Source: Acidobacteriota bacterium (lineage in GTDB: Bacteria; Acidobacteriota; Holophagae; Acanthopleuribacterales; Acanthopleuribacteraceae). Taken from it: a DNA stretch of 48,559 nucleotides. The notes beneath the pieces were generated by a model. The model did no database searches. It was not told the DNA's origin and saw nothing but the letters and a program-made list of their open reading frames with translations. The DNA lies in contig PDUC01000050.1 of NCBI GenBank assembly GCA_002747255.1, forward strand, positions 1 through 48,559. The letters run 5' to 3'. Of the stretch, positions 33,000 through 41,960 are shown piece by piece (the stretch's first letter is position 1; each line of letters starts with the position of its first letter). The translations under genes and the position numbers were made by a program.

Positions 33000-33884
33000 T
33001 TAGCCTTTGTTTTGCAGCAGCCGCTTGATCCTGGCATCCAATGGTGGATGAGTTGCCCAGAGAGAGACGCGTTTCAGCGAACTAATTTTAGCCATAGCGT
33101 AATTTTGAGGTTCGGCTTTGTTGACAACCGCATTTTTTAAGGACTCCAGAGCCGAGGCCATTGCCTGAGGTGAGGTCAGTCTGGCTGCTCCTGCGTCCGC
33201 GCGATATTCTCTCCATCTAGAGAAAGCGGCGATTGGAATGTAGGCCAGCATCATGAACACGGATTCAAGCACAAATACGGCCGCGTAATAACCGATGAAA
33301 CCGAGACCTCCGCCTCCGCGGTCGTCTCTCATAGCCTGGTCGATGAGTCTTGCGATAACGCGTGATAAAAACATCACCAGGGCATTGGCGATACCCGTGA
33401 GCAAGGTCATGGTGACCATGTCACCATTGGCGATATGCGAAATCTCATGAGCGGCAACGGCTTCAACTTCACGTTGATTCATCTTGCGCAGGATACCTGT
33501 TGAAAAAGCCACCAGGGACGATTTCTTCGATGGACCCGTCGCAAAAGCGTTGGGTTCAGGGGAATTGTAAATGCCCACTTCGGGAGTTGGCAGTCCTCTG
33601 CTTTTGGCCAGGTGATCGATGGTGTGGTAGAGCTGTCTTGCTGTGGGGTCTGGGTGTGTGGCCGTAATGAGCTGAATTTTATAAGCTCTCTTTGCCATCC
33701 AGCGACTGATAAGCAGCGAGATAAATGCGCCTCCCATTCCGAAAGCACCGCAAAAAATGGCCAGACCGCTGTATCCGGGCGGAAGTTGAATTCCGAAAAA
33801 GGGTAAAATTACATTGACAATCAACGTTACCGTGAAAATAACGAGTGCGTTCGTTATTAAAAATAGGACAATTCGCTTTCCCAT
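33000..33884 (-). CDS. htpX: Membrane zinc metalloprotease HtpX
   Basis: An M48 family protease that degrades misfolded membrane proteins and works alongside FtsH. The 294-residue protein has two N-terminal transmembrane helices (about 5-30 and 38-62), and the zinc motif AAHEISHIANGD with H146, E147 and H150. Further helices and the third ligand lie in the EYRADAGAARL segment, a region typical of HtpX. The ending LWATHPPLDARIKRL is also typical. ATG 33884 follows GAGG by about five bases, so the frame to 33911 is not used. Confidence 0.93.
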   Translation of the reverse strand: MGKRIVLFLITNALVIFTVTLIVNVILPFFGIQLPPGYSGLAIFCGAFGMGGAFISLLISRWMAKRAYKIQLITATHPDPTARQLYHTIDHLAKSRGLPTPEVGIYNSPEPNAFATGPSKKSSLVAFSTGILRKMNQREVEAVAAHEISHIANGDMVTMTLLTGIANALVMFLSRVIARLIDQAMRDDRGGGGLGFIGYYAAVFVLESVFMMLAYIPIAAFSRWREYRADAGAARLTSPQAMASALESLKNAVVNKAEPQNYAMAKISSLKRVSLWATHPPLDARIKRLLQNKG

Positions 33885-34362
33885 ACATACCTCTGTTCGA
33901 TGATCATTCAATCATCTTTCTTTTTTTGTATTATAGCTTATTTTGCCCGCAAACAACCACCCATGGTCGTTTTGCCTGTGTAGAAGTGAAAGATTGCCTC
34001 TTGAAAAGTGGGCTGTTTTGCGATTTGCTTGCTCTATGGCATGGAGAAACTATTGGAGCACAGTTGATACGAGGTTTTGATGAATGAGCTTTTTAATTGG
34101 GGCAGGAGTATCGTATAGGGCTGGAGAAGCTGAAGAATTGAAAACGGAACCGCTTTACTATTTGGGGTGCCTGAGTGTTTTCAGGATAGATGAAAAGCTT
34201 GGTTCTGACGTCGTTATGTTACAAAGATAACCAACAGTTCAGTAATCCATATCCTGTTTTTGAAATTTTGGCTTGGACTTTGCTTCGGATCTTGAGAGAA
34301 TAATGCAGGTACCACTTGGATCTCTACTTGTGACTTTTTTTGTGCGACAGGAGGAATTTCTG
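33885..34362. other. Intergenic region between divergent htpX and a secreted-protein gene
   Basis: No gene is supported. It presumably holds the htpX promoter, and an envelope-stress operator could be here, but none is clear by eye. Confidence 0.5.
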
Positions 34363-35457
34363 ATGTCCGGAAAATCGATATTGTTTGGAGTGGTTTTGAT
34401 AATTGCGACTTTAGCATTTGGCGCTGGCAGTGTAGGCGAAGGACTTCGAGTTATTCCACACCTACCCAGTGAGAGCGGAGGTTTTGTCGGGACACTGGTG
34501 ATTAACAACCAGTCCAGGTTAGAAAAAAAAGTTGGACTTATTTGCTATTCCATAGAAGGTAAAGAGCTTGGAGTGGTGGAGCTCAGCTTGGGAGAGCGAG
34601 AGTTGAAGCTCGTAAACGTACACGAGGTCCTTCCAGAGGGCACAAGTCATGCTGTGTTAACGGGGTCCAAACGCGTTAATTTAAGTGTCCTGTACCGGTC
34701 CAGCAGCACGATCGATGCAAATAGCTGCGCAGGTGAGGTACTATCGCAACAAGCTGATATCAAGGTTATCCCTTCTTTTGAAAATCAGAGTGACGATTAT
34801 TGGGAAGGTGCAGCTGTCGTCAATACGGGAGACAAAGAAGGCGTTATAATGATTGATGTCATGGCAGACGGCATTCTTGGGCCGCCTGGCAGAGCACTTC
34901 CTATAAAACCAATGGAAAAAATTGTTTTTACTTTCTCCAGTTTGTTCAATCAAAAAAGGCGGTTTCAGGGCGAGTACTACCAAATCAGTTCCGATCAGCC
35001 ATTTGCTTTCCTGGGATTGGCTGGAACGACAAATCATAAAATTCTATGGCCGGTTGCCCCGAATCCTGTGCAGCAGTACAAGGGCAATGCCTTTTCGCAG
35101 TTAAGTGTCCGCGATCTTCAGGTTGACCCCTATTCCATTGAAAAGCTGTCTCTAAGTGAAGAAATACTGACTGTTTCATTGCAGTACCCTGACGGCTGCT
35201 CTGGTGCGTTGAAGCTGTTTATGTCAGGCGGTTTTATGGAATCGATGCCCGTTCAAACCAATCTCACCCTGCAGAGAGTTAAAGATCCCGATCAGGATTG
35301 CCCTGAAGGTTCGGTTGTTGAAGATCGCGTGTTTGATCTGACACCTCTCATTCAGTCTTACCGGAGCAACTATGGATCAGAAGAGGAAATTCTGCTCAAT
35401 ATCTACGACTATCAAGGTGAACGCGTCGAACAGTTGAAGTACCAGCCTGCGAAGTAA
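34363..35457 (+). CDS. Secreted protein with duplicated 'PHL' beta-domains
   Basis: A 364-residue exported protein with signal peptide MSGKSILFGVVLIIATLAFG. Domain one starts with VIPHLPSESGGFVGTLVINNQSRLEKKVGLICYSIEGKELG; domain two with VIPSFENQSDDYWEGAAVVNTGDKEGVIMIDVMADGILG. These align with each other and with VVPHLSANDIWKSILYIRSDSG in the protein at 21690. The C-terminal 110 residues form a separate region with paired cysteines (C in YPDGCSG and DQDCPEG), possibly a disulfide. ATG 34363 follows AGGAGG by eight bases. Function unknown. Confidence 0.75.
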   Translation: MSGKSILFGVVLIIATLAFGAGSVGEGLRVIPHLPSESGGFVGTLVINNQSRLEKKVGLICYSIEGKELGVVELSLGERELKLVNVHEVLPEGTSHAVLTGSKRVNLSVLYRSSSTIDANSCAGEVLSQQADIKVIPSFENQSDDYWEGAAVVNTGDKEGVIMIDVMADGILGPPGRALPIKPMEKIVFTFSSLFNQKRRFQGEYYQISSDQPFAFLGLAGTTNHKILWPVAPNPVQQYKGNAFSQLSVRDLQVDPYSIEKLSLSEEILTVSLQYPDGCSGALKLFMSGGFMESMPVQTNLTLQRVKDPDQDCPEGSVVEDRVFDLTPLIQSYRSNYGSEEEILLNIYDYQGERVEQLKYQPAK

Positions 35458-35567
35458 AGCTGGCGCTCAGCGTCTGGACAATTCTCTCGTCAAGGCCTGG
35501 TGCGCGTTGTGACAACGAATTTTGACGGGATCCTTTTTCACGGTTCCTGGTTCTCTTGGCTGAAAAC
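35458..35567. other. Short intergenic region after the secreted-protein gene
   Basis: No feature is supported here. Several overlapping minus-strand frames begin within it but only the one at 35568-35735 has promoter support. Confidence 0.4.
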
Positions 35568-35735
35568 TCAGGTTTGTCTGCCTGTTTTCAGTCTTGAGCT
35601 GCCAGCTAGTTCGACTCCGCACAGCAGAACAATACTGCAGAGAGCCAATATCCCAAGTTGAGTATGGTCTGTCTGAAAATTGATGAGGAATAAGACTGTC
35701 ACTAAAATACCTCTGATAAAACTCCAGGAAAACAT
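35568..35735 (-). CDS. 55-residue two-helix membrane peptide, divergent from an S24 repressor
   Basis: A small candidate gene. The product has two hydrophobic stretches (about residues 6-20 and 27-45) and a basic tail (SRLKTGRQT). The start at 35735 is supported by a GGGGGTG site four bases upstream and by a sigma70-like promoter on the same strand at 35767-35795. Longer upstream frames would start inside that promoter. No family was recognised. Small two-helix peptides divergent from phage-type repressors can be toxins, holin-like or signalling peptides; here this is only a suggestion. Confidence 0.4.
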   Translation of the reverse strand: MFSWSFIRGILVTVLFLINFQTDHTQLGILALCSIVLLCGVELAGSSRLKTGRQT

Positions 35736-35766
35736 ACCGCACCCCCAAGTGCAATTAATATAGTTC

Positions 35767-35795
35767 AATATACAAACAATAGTTTGCATAGTCAA
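35767..35795 (-). promoter_or_regulatory. Sigma70-like promoter for the small membrane peptide
   Basis: On the minus strand TTGACT (35795-35790) and TATATT (35772-35767) are separated by exactly 17 bases. The predicted start of transcription near 35760 gives a leader of about 25 bases. Confidence 0.55.
35773..35786. promoter_or_regulatory. Palindrome inside the small-peptide promoter, candidate repressor operator
   Basis: CAAAC-AATA-GTTTG is a perfect five-base inverted repeat lying between the -35 and -10 elements. Its position is ideal for repression by the divergent S24 regulator. Whether that protein binds it is inferred from location only. Confidence 0.45.
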
Positions 35796-35823
35796 TAAAA
35801 AGTTTAGAAAATACGTTGTTATA

Positions 35824-35852
35824 TTGACATTTCGCGTTTTAGGGGCTATGTT
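35824..35852 (+). promoter_or_regulatory. Sigma70 promoter of the S24 regulator gene
   Basis: TTGACA (35824-35829), a 17-base spacer and TATGTT (35847-35852). The leader to ATG 35943 would be about 84 bases, which leaves room for further operators. Confidence 0.55.
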
Positions 35853-35942
35853 TGGGGTGTTGCTGCACTGTTTAGGTTAAGAAAGTGGTTCGGCAAGGTC
35901 AATCTGCTTTTTCGGGTTATTTGATTTAAAAGGGAGTCAGTC

Positions 35943-36581
35943 ATGAAATTGTTTAAAGATCGTCTGAGGGAGATTACAGAGGGGTACGGCAGTTCAAGGG
36001 CCTTTGCACGCATGTTGGGTGTCTCCGATACCGCTGTTGGACGTTGGCTGAAAGGTGGCGATGTAACTCTGTCCAACTTAAACAACATTTCTGAAAAATG
36101 CGGGGTTGAAGTCAAGTGGCTGGCCACGGGTGAGGGACCCAAGTTTTCCGGAGCGGATGTTTTTGGCGCATTCTCCCTAATTCCGCGTTACGATGTAAGG
36201 GCCAGTGCCGGTTTTGGAGAAGATGTTACAGAAGAAGATATAGTAGAGGAAGTGCCCTTTAACACTTCGTGGCTTCATGGTCGTTATTTACAGCCAAACA
36301 AGTTAGCCATGATTCAAGTTTCAGGTGATTCCATGGAGCCTACGCTTGAAAACAGGGATTTCATTTTATTTGACAAGAGCGATCAAAATTTGCGAGATGG
36401 CATGCTGTATGTTCTCAATTTGAACGGAACTCTTCTGGTCAAGCGCTTGCTCACCATGTTCGACGGTTCAGTGGTGATACGAAGTGATAACAGTGCGTAT
36501 GCCGATCAACAGGTAACCCCTGAACATGCCAGCAGACTCGCCGTCTTGGGCAGAGTGGTTTGGTTTTCCAGAAACATGTAA
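35943..36581 (+). CDS. LexA/CI-like S24 family transcriptional regulator
   Basis: A 212-residue regulator. Residues 1-65 contain an XRE helix-turn-helix (SSRAFARMLGVSDTAVGRWLKGGDVTLSNLNNISEKCGV). Residues 75-212 form the S24 self-cleavage domain. A cleavable Ala-Gly occurs at A89-G90 (RASAGFG), the nucleophile is S130 in SGDSMEPTL, and the general base is K167 in LLVKRLL. It should therefore be inactivated by RecA-stimulated self-cleavage under DNA damage, as known for CI and LexA-type proteins. GGGAG precedes the ATG. It faces a 55-residue membrane peptide gene, giving the look of a phage or SOS-type switch, although no other phage gene is nearby. Confidence 0.88.
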   Translation: MKLFKDRLREITEGYGSSRAFARMLGVSDTAVGRWLKGGDVTLSNLNNISEKCGVEVKWLATGEGPKFSGADVFGAFSLIPRYDVRASAGFGEDVTEEDIVEEVPFNTSWLHGRYLQPNKLAMIQVSGDSMEPTLENRDFILFDKSDQNLRDGMLYVLNLNGTLLVKRLLTMFDGSVVIRSDNSAYADQQVTPEHASRLAVLGRVVWFSRNM

Positions 36582-36764
36582 AGAGTGCACTGCTCCTATT
36601 GGCACAGAAAGCGGTGTGCTCCGGATACGGTCAGAAAAAGGCTATGCCATCAAGGTGTGCTGTAAATCGACATGGGTACCGCAATTGAAATTTACAAGAC
36701 CCATGCCGATGATTTCGCTCTTAGAATGTACCTTGAGAATGCCTGCGTTCCATGACGCGGCAGC

Positions 36765-37598
36765 TCATTGATTGAAGATATCTTTCAAATTACTCATTCC
36801 ATTTGGCTGTTGATTTTCCGATTGAACGTAGGTATCAGGGATCACGAACTGGCTTGGTTCTATTGTTTCCTGTTTTAACTGGGTTACAGCCATAACGGTT
36901 GTCGTTGTGGTCTTGTCTTTTACCTTGGTTTTTTTCTTATTCCAGGTAGTGGTTTGGTTGGTTTGTATCAATTTCAGTGGATAGCCTTCCACTTGCTCCG
37001 TAGCAGCTCGAATGATGCGATCCAGTTCTTCGTTTCCCGTGGGGGCAGGATCCTTTCTGAGCCATGCGGAAAAGGCTGTGTCTGTGAATTGTTTGGTTGT
37101 CCAAGACTCTTCTGTTGTTTTGACATCTAAAACCCGTTTGATACCAAGGACTTTCATTTTCATTTCGTAACTTGTAACAGATTTCCGATAGTCGGTTGGC
37201 AAACCTTGAATCGCTTTACCTTTTTTCTCTTCCAGAATGGTTATTTCGGGCTCGGAAAACTCCATTTTCACAACCCCTTGTACCATGTTCATCATCGTAC
37301 CCGCCGTTTTTAACATCTGACTGATATGGAACAGGCTGTAGGTTTTGTTGACAGGATCGACGAGGTAAATTGTTTGACCGCCATCATTGGTCAGCAGGTA
37401 GTTTCCTGTAGCAGCTATTGGAGAGTCGGTTGATTCCTGAAAGATAAATTTCCCGTTTGTTCCATCGACCATGCTCTTGACAATCGTTTTTTGGGTGACT
37501 TGACCCTTGTCGTCAGATGTTCTTGTTTCTGTTAAGAATGTCCAGCCTGCCAATACCGGGGTACAAAATATCATAAACAGCACTAAATGTTTTCTCAT
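36765..37598 (-). CDS. Secreted DUF4412-like protein
   Basis: A 277-residue protein with signal peptide MRKHLVLFMIFCTPVLA. The mature part resembles DUF4412 / LolA-like outer-membrane sorting proteins: TIVKSMVDGTNGKFIFQE, YLLTNDGGQTIYLVDPVNKTYSLF, and later YRKSVTSYEMKMKVLG. Such proteins are usually single-use soluble periplasmic proteins. The central repeat of Thr/Lys (WNKKKTKVKDKTTTTT) is unusual and probably a loop. ATG 37598 follows AAGGAG by six bases. Convergent with the S24 regulator gene. Confidence 0.75.
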   Translation of the reverse strand: MRKHLVLFMIFCTPVLAGWTFLTETRTSDDKGQVTQKTIVKSMVDGTNGKFIFQESTDSPIAATGNYLLTNDGGQTIYLVDPVNKTYSLFHISQMLKTAGTMMNMVQGVVKMEFSEPEITILEEKKGKAIQGLPTDYRKSVTSYEMKMKVLGIKRVLDVKTTEESWTTKQFTDTAFSAWLRKDPAPTGNEELDRIIRAATEQVEGYPLKLIQTNQTTTWNKKKTKVKDKTTTTTVMAVTQLKQETIEPSQFVIPDTYVQSENQQPNGMSNLKDIFNQ

Positions 37599-37878
37599 GC
37601 TCAACTCCTTTTGTTTTGTTTCAAACAGGTCACAGTTTTCTACTCCGTTTCATCCATGTACAAAGTGCGTATTCTAGCAGGTAACACGCGATTTGTAACT
37701 GGTTTTGATCGCAGATAAGGACACACTTTCCCTTCGATTTTACGGTTTGATTGCCATGGCGTCGGGATGTATGCAATCGAGTTTTTCCAAAACTGCAGTT
37801 CAAGTTAAGGGTCACGTTGACTTAGGAAAAATGCCATAGAAAAGATTCGTCTTTCACAATTGAAAAGACGGTTTTCAT

Positions 37879-39054
37879 TCACAGTTCCCCGGTCTGATTG
37901 GTCTTTGAAGTCAGTGTGGTTATTTTAATATGGCCTTCGCGATCAATTTGCAAAAGATAAATGCCCCTTCTCACAATATGAGTCAGGTTGGTTGGCAGTT
38001 GATATTCTTTGAACTGATTCTGTTTGTAATCATATTCTGCTATGAGATTAGCCTGCTTAAAACTGACCAGACATCTGGATTCATCCAATTTAATGAGATG
38101 ATCCGGGCGGTAGGAGTAGAGTTTCCTGTTGTATTCAAGGCCCAAGCGGGAGAACACTCTGAGAACACGATCTTCTGAAAGCACAATCAGTGCCTTGTCT
38201 TTTCCATTTTCCAGCCATAGAGGTTTTTGGTTTATATCCAGCGATAATTGCCTTTCCCACATCTTTCTGGGTGTATAAACCTGTAGGTTTTTGTCGCTCA
38301 ACAGGATAGCTCGGTAACCGTAATCCTCTGAGACGTAGGTTATTTTTTTTTCTTTTAGGAAGTCATACGATGCTTCCTGAAAGGGGTACCAGATTTTGGA
38401 GTTACCCTTTGTATCACAAATAAAGACACGTTTAGCTGAGTGGTTGATGGAGTAGATGTCTTCGAATGAAAAGCTGAATGCAACCAGCGTTTGTTGCGCG
38501 TCGTCCTTTTTGTCTTGAATTGAATAAATAGAAACAGCATTCCTGTTCACTAATCCCAGGCAATTTCCCATAGGGAAAGGCTCTTTAATAATCGGTTCCA
38601 GCTTCTTTTCAAACTGGATGTGACCTTCACTCGAGTAAACAGTTAAAGCGGAGGTACGAACCACCCAAATATGATTGTCGTTGTCGATCCAGATATAATT
38701 GATTTGCTCCCCCACGTTTATTTCTTGTAAATGGGCACCTGCGCTGTTGTATGTATACAGCGTGCCACTGGAGGTCAGGGCCACAAGACCCGAAGGGGAA
38801 AGGGCGGCTTTCTGTACAACAAAGGGCACCTGCCATTGATTCTGGGCAGCTGGGGTTTGAAAAATGAGAAGAAAGAAGAGGTGAAGCATCGTGACCCATC
38901 TGGTGTCAAAGTACGAACGAACTCCGTTCAAAGCCCATTGTAACTCATCTAAAAGTAAATACCTAGTTTGTATCAGGAACCGAAAAAGGCCACTCTGCGA
39001 GAGCGGAATAGCTTTGTCTTTTCGTATGTCACAAAGGAGAAGAGACTTTTTCAT
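37879..39054 (-). CDS. Periplasmic beta-propeller protein of unknown function
   Basis: A 391-residue protein in the chosen form. A hydrophobic segment MLHLFFLLIFQTPAAQ begins 55 residues in and looks like a signal peptide, so the true start may be ATG 38889 (336 residues). The region before it has coding-like character but no domain. The body contains six or more repeats of the type 'IWIDNDNHIWVVR', 'VFICDTKGNSKIW', 'YGYRAILLSDKNLQVYTP' and 'LIVLSEDRVLRVFSRLG', the pattern of a WD/PQQ-like propeller. Start is uncertain because the ribosome sites are weak. Function unknown. Confidence 0.65.
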   Translation of the reverse strand: MKKSLLLCDIRKDKAIPLSQSGLFRFLIQTRYLLLDELQWALNGVRSYFDTRWVTMLHLFFLLIFQTPAAQNQWQVPFVVQKAALSPSGLVALTSSGTLYTYNSAGAHLQEINVGEQINYIWIDNDNHIWVVRTSALTVYSSEGHIQFEKKLEPIIKEPFPMGNCLGLVNRNAVSIYSIQDKKDDAQQTLVAFSFSFEDIYSINHSAKRVFICDTKGNSKIWYPFQEASYDFLKEKKITYVSEDYGYRAILLSDKNLQVYTPRKMWERQLSLDINQKPLWLENGKDKALIVLSEDRVLRVFSRLGLEYNRKLYSYRPDHLIKLDESRCLVSFKQANLIAEYDYKQNQFKEYQLPTNLTHIVRRGIYLLQIDREGHIKITTLTSKTNQTGEL

Positions 39055-39169
39055 GAGGGCCCTGCCTTCTTCGCCATAAAGAGTGATAAAATGAAATTGT
39101 AACTTGGGCTCTGAAAGCACATGGTTTGGATACATGGCTGTTGTTTAAAGAATAAGGGAGATAGAGCAG

Positions 39170-39613
39170 ATGACAAGAACGGTTGATCTTTTGTGGGATG
39201 TAGAGGAAGAACAGCCCGAGCATTTATTGAGTGCGGTCTTTCTTGAAGCTCTTGAGAGTGAGTTAAACCTGGTTGACTGGGAAGTGGCAGTTCGGGTGGT
39301 TTCGGATGGGGAAATGCGAAGAATCAACAAATCGTTTCGCTCCATTGATCGCATCACCGATGTTCTTTCTTTCCCTGCCGTGCTCTACAATAGCGCGGTG
39401 TGTGAGAGACGGCATCTGGGTGACTTACTAATTTGCTGGGCACAGACGCTGCGCCAGGCGGATAAAATTGGACAAGCTGCTGCGGTGGAATTCAGGTTTC
39501 TCTTCCTGCACGGTCTTTTGCACCTGCTCGGCTATGATCACGAAAACGACCGTGGCGAAATGATGAAAGTTCAGGCAGAGATTAAAAAGAAGCTGAAAAG
39601 ATTTTTTATGTAA
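39170..39613 (+). CDS. ybeY: Endoribonuclease YbeY, rRNA maturation factor
   Basis: A single-strand-specific metal-dependent endoribonuclease for 16S rRNA 3'-end maturation and 70S quality control. The 147-residue protein has the catalytic HGLLHLLGYDHE motif with H114, H118 and H124. RSIDRITDVLSFP matches the upstream family motif with the usual 'TDVLSFP'. HLGDLLIC is the conserved 'GDI.I' strand. GAGATAGAGCAG precedes the ATG. PhoH, Era and recO, which often sit beside ybeY, are absent. Confidence 0.93.
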   Translation: MTRTVDLLWDVEEEQPEHLLSAVFLEALESELNLVDWEVAVRVVSDGEMRRINKSFRSIDRITDVLSFPAVLYNSAVCERRHLGDLLICWAQTLRQADKIGQAAAVEFRFLFLHGLLHLLGYDHENDRGEMMKVQAEIKKKLKRFFM

Positions 39614-40072
39614 ATTGTTGTCAGCCATATGAACTTGTTCGGGTGGAGTTGGCGCAAAGTGGTCATAGTGCAAAAGTGCTTGTTCAGCATCGTCCCTGTC
39701 GAGACCGGAAGTCGATGAACGGCCTCCATCTCAAACTAAGTGTGCCATAGTGAGTACACTCATCGCTCTTGCAACCGGATCACACCCGCTAAAAAGTTCT
39801 TTTCCGGATCTGGATCACAAAACGGTTGACTTTTTTACAGAAAACTTACTGAAACGGCAACTTTTTGGGTTGGCATCATTCAAGTCGTGTGTGACAATCA
39901 TGTTTGAAAAGATATTGCCTTGATGTTAGTCGGTCAGGGCATATATCCTAATATAATAAGGCTGGTTGCGGGTTTTCTTTTCAGGTTGAAAGTGATTATC
40001 CCGAATAACGTTTATTGACATTCTGAAGTTTTGAATTTCAGATCTATTTCCTGCACTTTTTTTGGGGGTTAT
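39614..40072. other. Intergenic region between ybeY and proline dehydrogenase
   Basis: No gene is supported. It contains an AT-rich stretch near 39945-39962 that could hold a promoter for the downstream gene. No terminator after ybeY was seen. Confidence 0.5.
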
Positions 40073-40978
40073 ATGCGTATTCTAGACCAACTAATCGTAC
40101 ATTCCCTGCCTTTGGTTCCCAAAGCAATTGTTGAGAAGTTATCCAAACCATATATTGCCGGAGCTGAACTGGATGCAGCGATTAAGTGCACCAGAAAGCT
40201 GAATCAGAAAGGCTATCGCGTATCGATAGATGTATTGGGTGAGTTTGTTGAATCCATAGAACAGGTCACAGAGTCAGTGAATGCGTATTTAACACTTCTT
40301 GAAGCCATAACTGCGGAACAACTCGATGCCGGTATATCCATCAAGCCAACCAGTTTTGGTTTGCTGCTGGACGAGACTCACTGTTTGAATGTTTTGTCGA
40401 AAATAATGGATAAGGCTCAGCAACAAGGTACGTTTCTTCGAATCGACATGGAGGACTCTCCCTGTACCGATAAGACAATCCAGCTATATCAGACTTTGCG
40501 TGAAAAGTACGGGAAGCAGGTGGGCGTTGTTTTGCAAGCCTACATGAGAAGGACTTTAAATGACATTCAAACCATAACAAAAGGTGGGCCTTCTAACTTC
40601 AGGATTTGTAAAGGCATTTACGTGGAACCCAAAGAAGTAGCCTTTAAAGGGTATCAGGAAGTGCGGGATAATTACGTTGCCGCTCTGGATAGCATGTTCA
40701 AGGCGGGAGCCTATGTGGGAATCGCTACGCATGATGACTACCTTGTTGAGCAGGCTTACAAACTGATAGAGAAATACGGTTTGAACAAGGATCAGTACGA
40801 ATTCCAAATGCTGCTGGGTGTCCGTGAAAGACTAAGGGACAGTATTCGGGCCAAGGGTCACAATGTAAGAATTTACGTTCCATTTGGAAAAGACTGGTAC
40901 GGCTATTCCATCAGGCGTTTGAAGGAGAATCCGGCATTGGCAGGCATGTTCTTCAAGGCCATGTTTATCAAGCGTTAA
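40073..40978 (+). CDS. Monofunctional proline dehydrogenase
   Basis: An FAD enzyme that oxidises proline to pyrroline-5-carboxylate and donates electrons to quinone. The 301-residue protein has the barrel motifs RIDMEDSPCTDKTIQLYQTLR, VGVVLQAYMRRTLNDI, FRICKGIYVEPKEVAFKGYQEVRDNY, GIATHDDYLVEQA, FQMLLGVRERLRDSI and IYVPFGKDWYGYSIRRLKENP. The last provides the substrate-binding RR pair. The length matches the PutA-domain single enzyme (about 300). The start at ATG 40073 follows GGGGG; the frame to 40031 has no support. P5C dehydrogenase is not adjacent, so the two steps are encoded separately. Confidence 0.9.
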   Translation: MRILDQLIVHSLPLVPKAIVEKLSKPYIAGAELDAAIKCTRKLNQKGYRVSIDVLGEFVESIEQVTESVNAYLTLLEAITAEQLDAGISIKPTSFGLLLDETHCLNVLSKIMDKAQQQGTFLRIDMEDSPCTDKTIQLYQTLREKYGKQVGVVLQAYMRRTLNDIQTITKGGPSNFRICKGIYVEPKEVAFKGYQEVRDNYVAALDSMFKAGAYVGIATHDDYLVEQAYKLIEKYGLNKDQYEFQMLLGVRERLRDSIRAKGHNVRIYVPFGKDWYGYSIRRLKENPALAGMFFKAMFIKR

Positions 40979-41003
40979 CTGGGAACGGCTCTTAAACGGC
41001 GTT

Positions 41004-41960
41004 CTACTGGATTTTTATGGGCTCTCCATGAAAAACTCCGTGCTGGGAGAAAAAAGACATCAACTGATCTTTCTTTTTAAACTGCTCCATGACCCAATTG
41101 CTGATTTCCGCGGGATCAGTGGGAATATCCACAATGGCTGTTCGACTGATGTGAATGTGAAGGGAGGGCACGAAGCCACTTATTATCTGCCATAAGGTTG
41201 GTACGCCATCTGGGTAGCCAATTGTCAAATCGTAAATAGCGCTTACACAATCCCTGAGTCCTTGAACCGTGGCGACAAACCCTTTTGTTCTGGGTAAAAG
41301 AACGTGTTCAGGCATCCAATGTCCCGCTTTGGCGGCAAACTTTCTACTGGAAATGAGTTTTTTGGCCGTGAAACGCGTTCCTTCCAAATAGGAAACAAGC
41401 CAGATAGGAACCTTGTAACGGCTGATATTGCGAAAAGTCTGTGAAATGGACTCCCGATCTGCGGACCAGGTTCGCTTCACAAAGAGACAATCCAGAAAAA
41501 GCATGCCCCAACCAACTCCCGGCACGTATTTTATGATGTCTTTTACAAAAAATTTTAGATCGCCAATTCGCTGTTTTCTTCGGGCCAGGGTCATTACAGT
41601 GGGGATATCCGCCATGCACTGGTGGTTTGAAATCAGAATGACATGTTCTTTTTCAGGGACATCCTGCCCCCAGAAAGTGACTTTGATCTTGTTTTTCTTT
41701 TCAACCACCGTGATGAAGAAAGTCCACCAGAAATGCGCCATAGCTTGATTGATGCGCCTGAAAAAACGCTTTGAAAACGGCCAGACCAGAAGACTGAAGG
41801 TCTGTAAGGCATTGCAGGTCAATAGAGAAACAATCAGCCAGAAGGACCAGAACAGCCCGCGACAAGTTAACCATATCTGCTTCCATTTCGGGTATGGAAT
41901 ACTGAGTGGTTTCCTGTCTGAGAACGGTTTTGGTTTTTTTTCTTTTTGGGGCACAGTCAT
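41004..41960 (-). CDS. PlsC-like 1-acyl-glycerol-3-phosphate acyltransferase (YihG/LCLAT-like)
   Basis: A 318-residue membrane acyltransferase. N-terminal helices (about 30-55 and 85-100) precede the catalytic ILISNHQCMADIPTVM (NHxxxxD) and, 70 residues on, the substrate motif YLEGTRFT. The surrounding sequence (KFFVKDIIKYVPGVGWGMLFLDCLFVKRTW) matches the YihG and LCLAT1 group, which acylates lysophosphatidic acid or lysophospholipids. GGAG lies seven bases before ATG 41960. Convergent with the proline dehydrogenase gene (26-base gap). Confidence 0.9.
   Translation of the reverse strand: MTVPQKEKKPKPFSDRKPLSIPYPKWKQIWLTCRGLFWSFWLIVSLLTCNALQTFSLLVWPFSKRFFRRINQAMAHFWWTFFITVVEKKNKIKVTFWGQDVPEKEHVILISNHQCMADIPTVMTLARRKQRIGDLKFFVKDIIKYVPGVGWGMLFLDCLFVKRTWSADRESISQTFRNISRYKVPIWLVSYLEGTRFTAKKLISSRKFAAKAGHWMPEHVLLPRTKGFVATVQGLRDCVSAIYDLTIGYPDGVPTLWQIISGFVPSLHIHISRTAIVDIPTDPAEISNWVMEQFKKKDQLMSFFSQHGVFHGEPIKIQ

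Noticed and set aside
35467-35754. Alternative minus-strand 95-codon frame overlapping the small membrane peptide
   Set aside because: The product is hydrophilic without motif; the other frame has two hydrophobic helices and promoter support.
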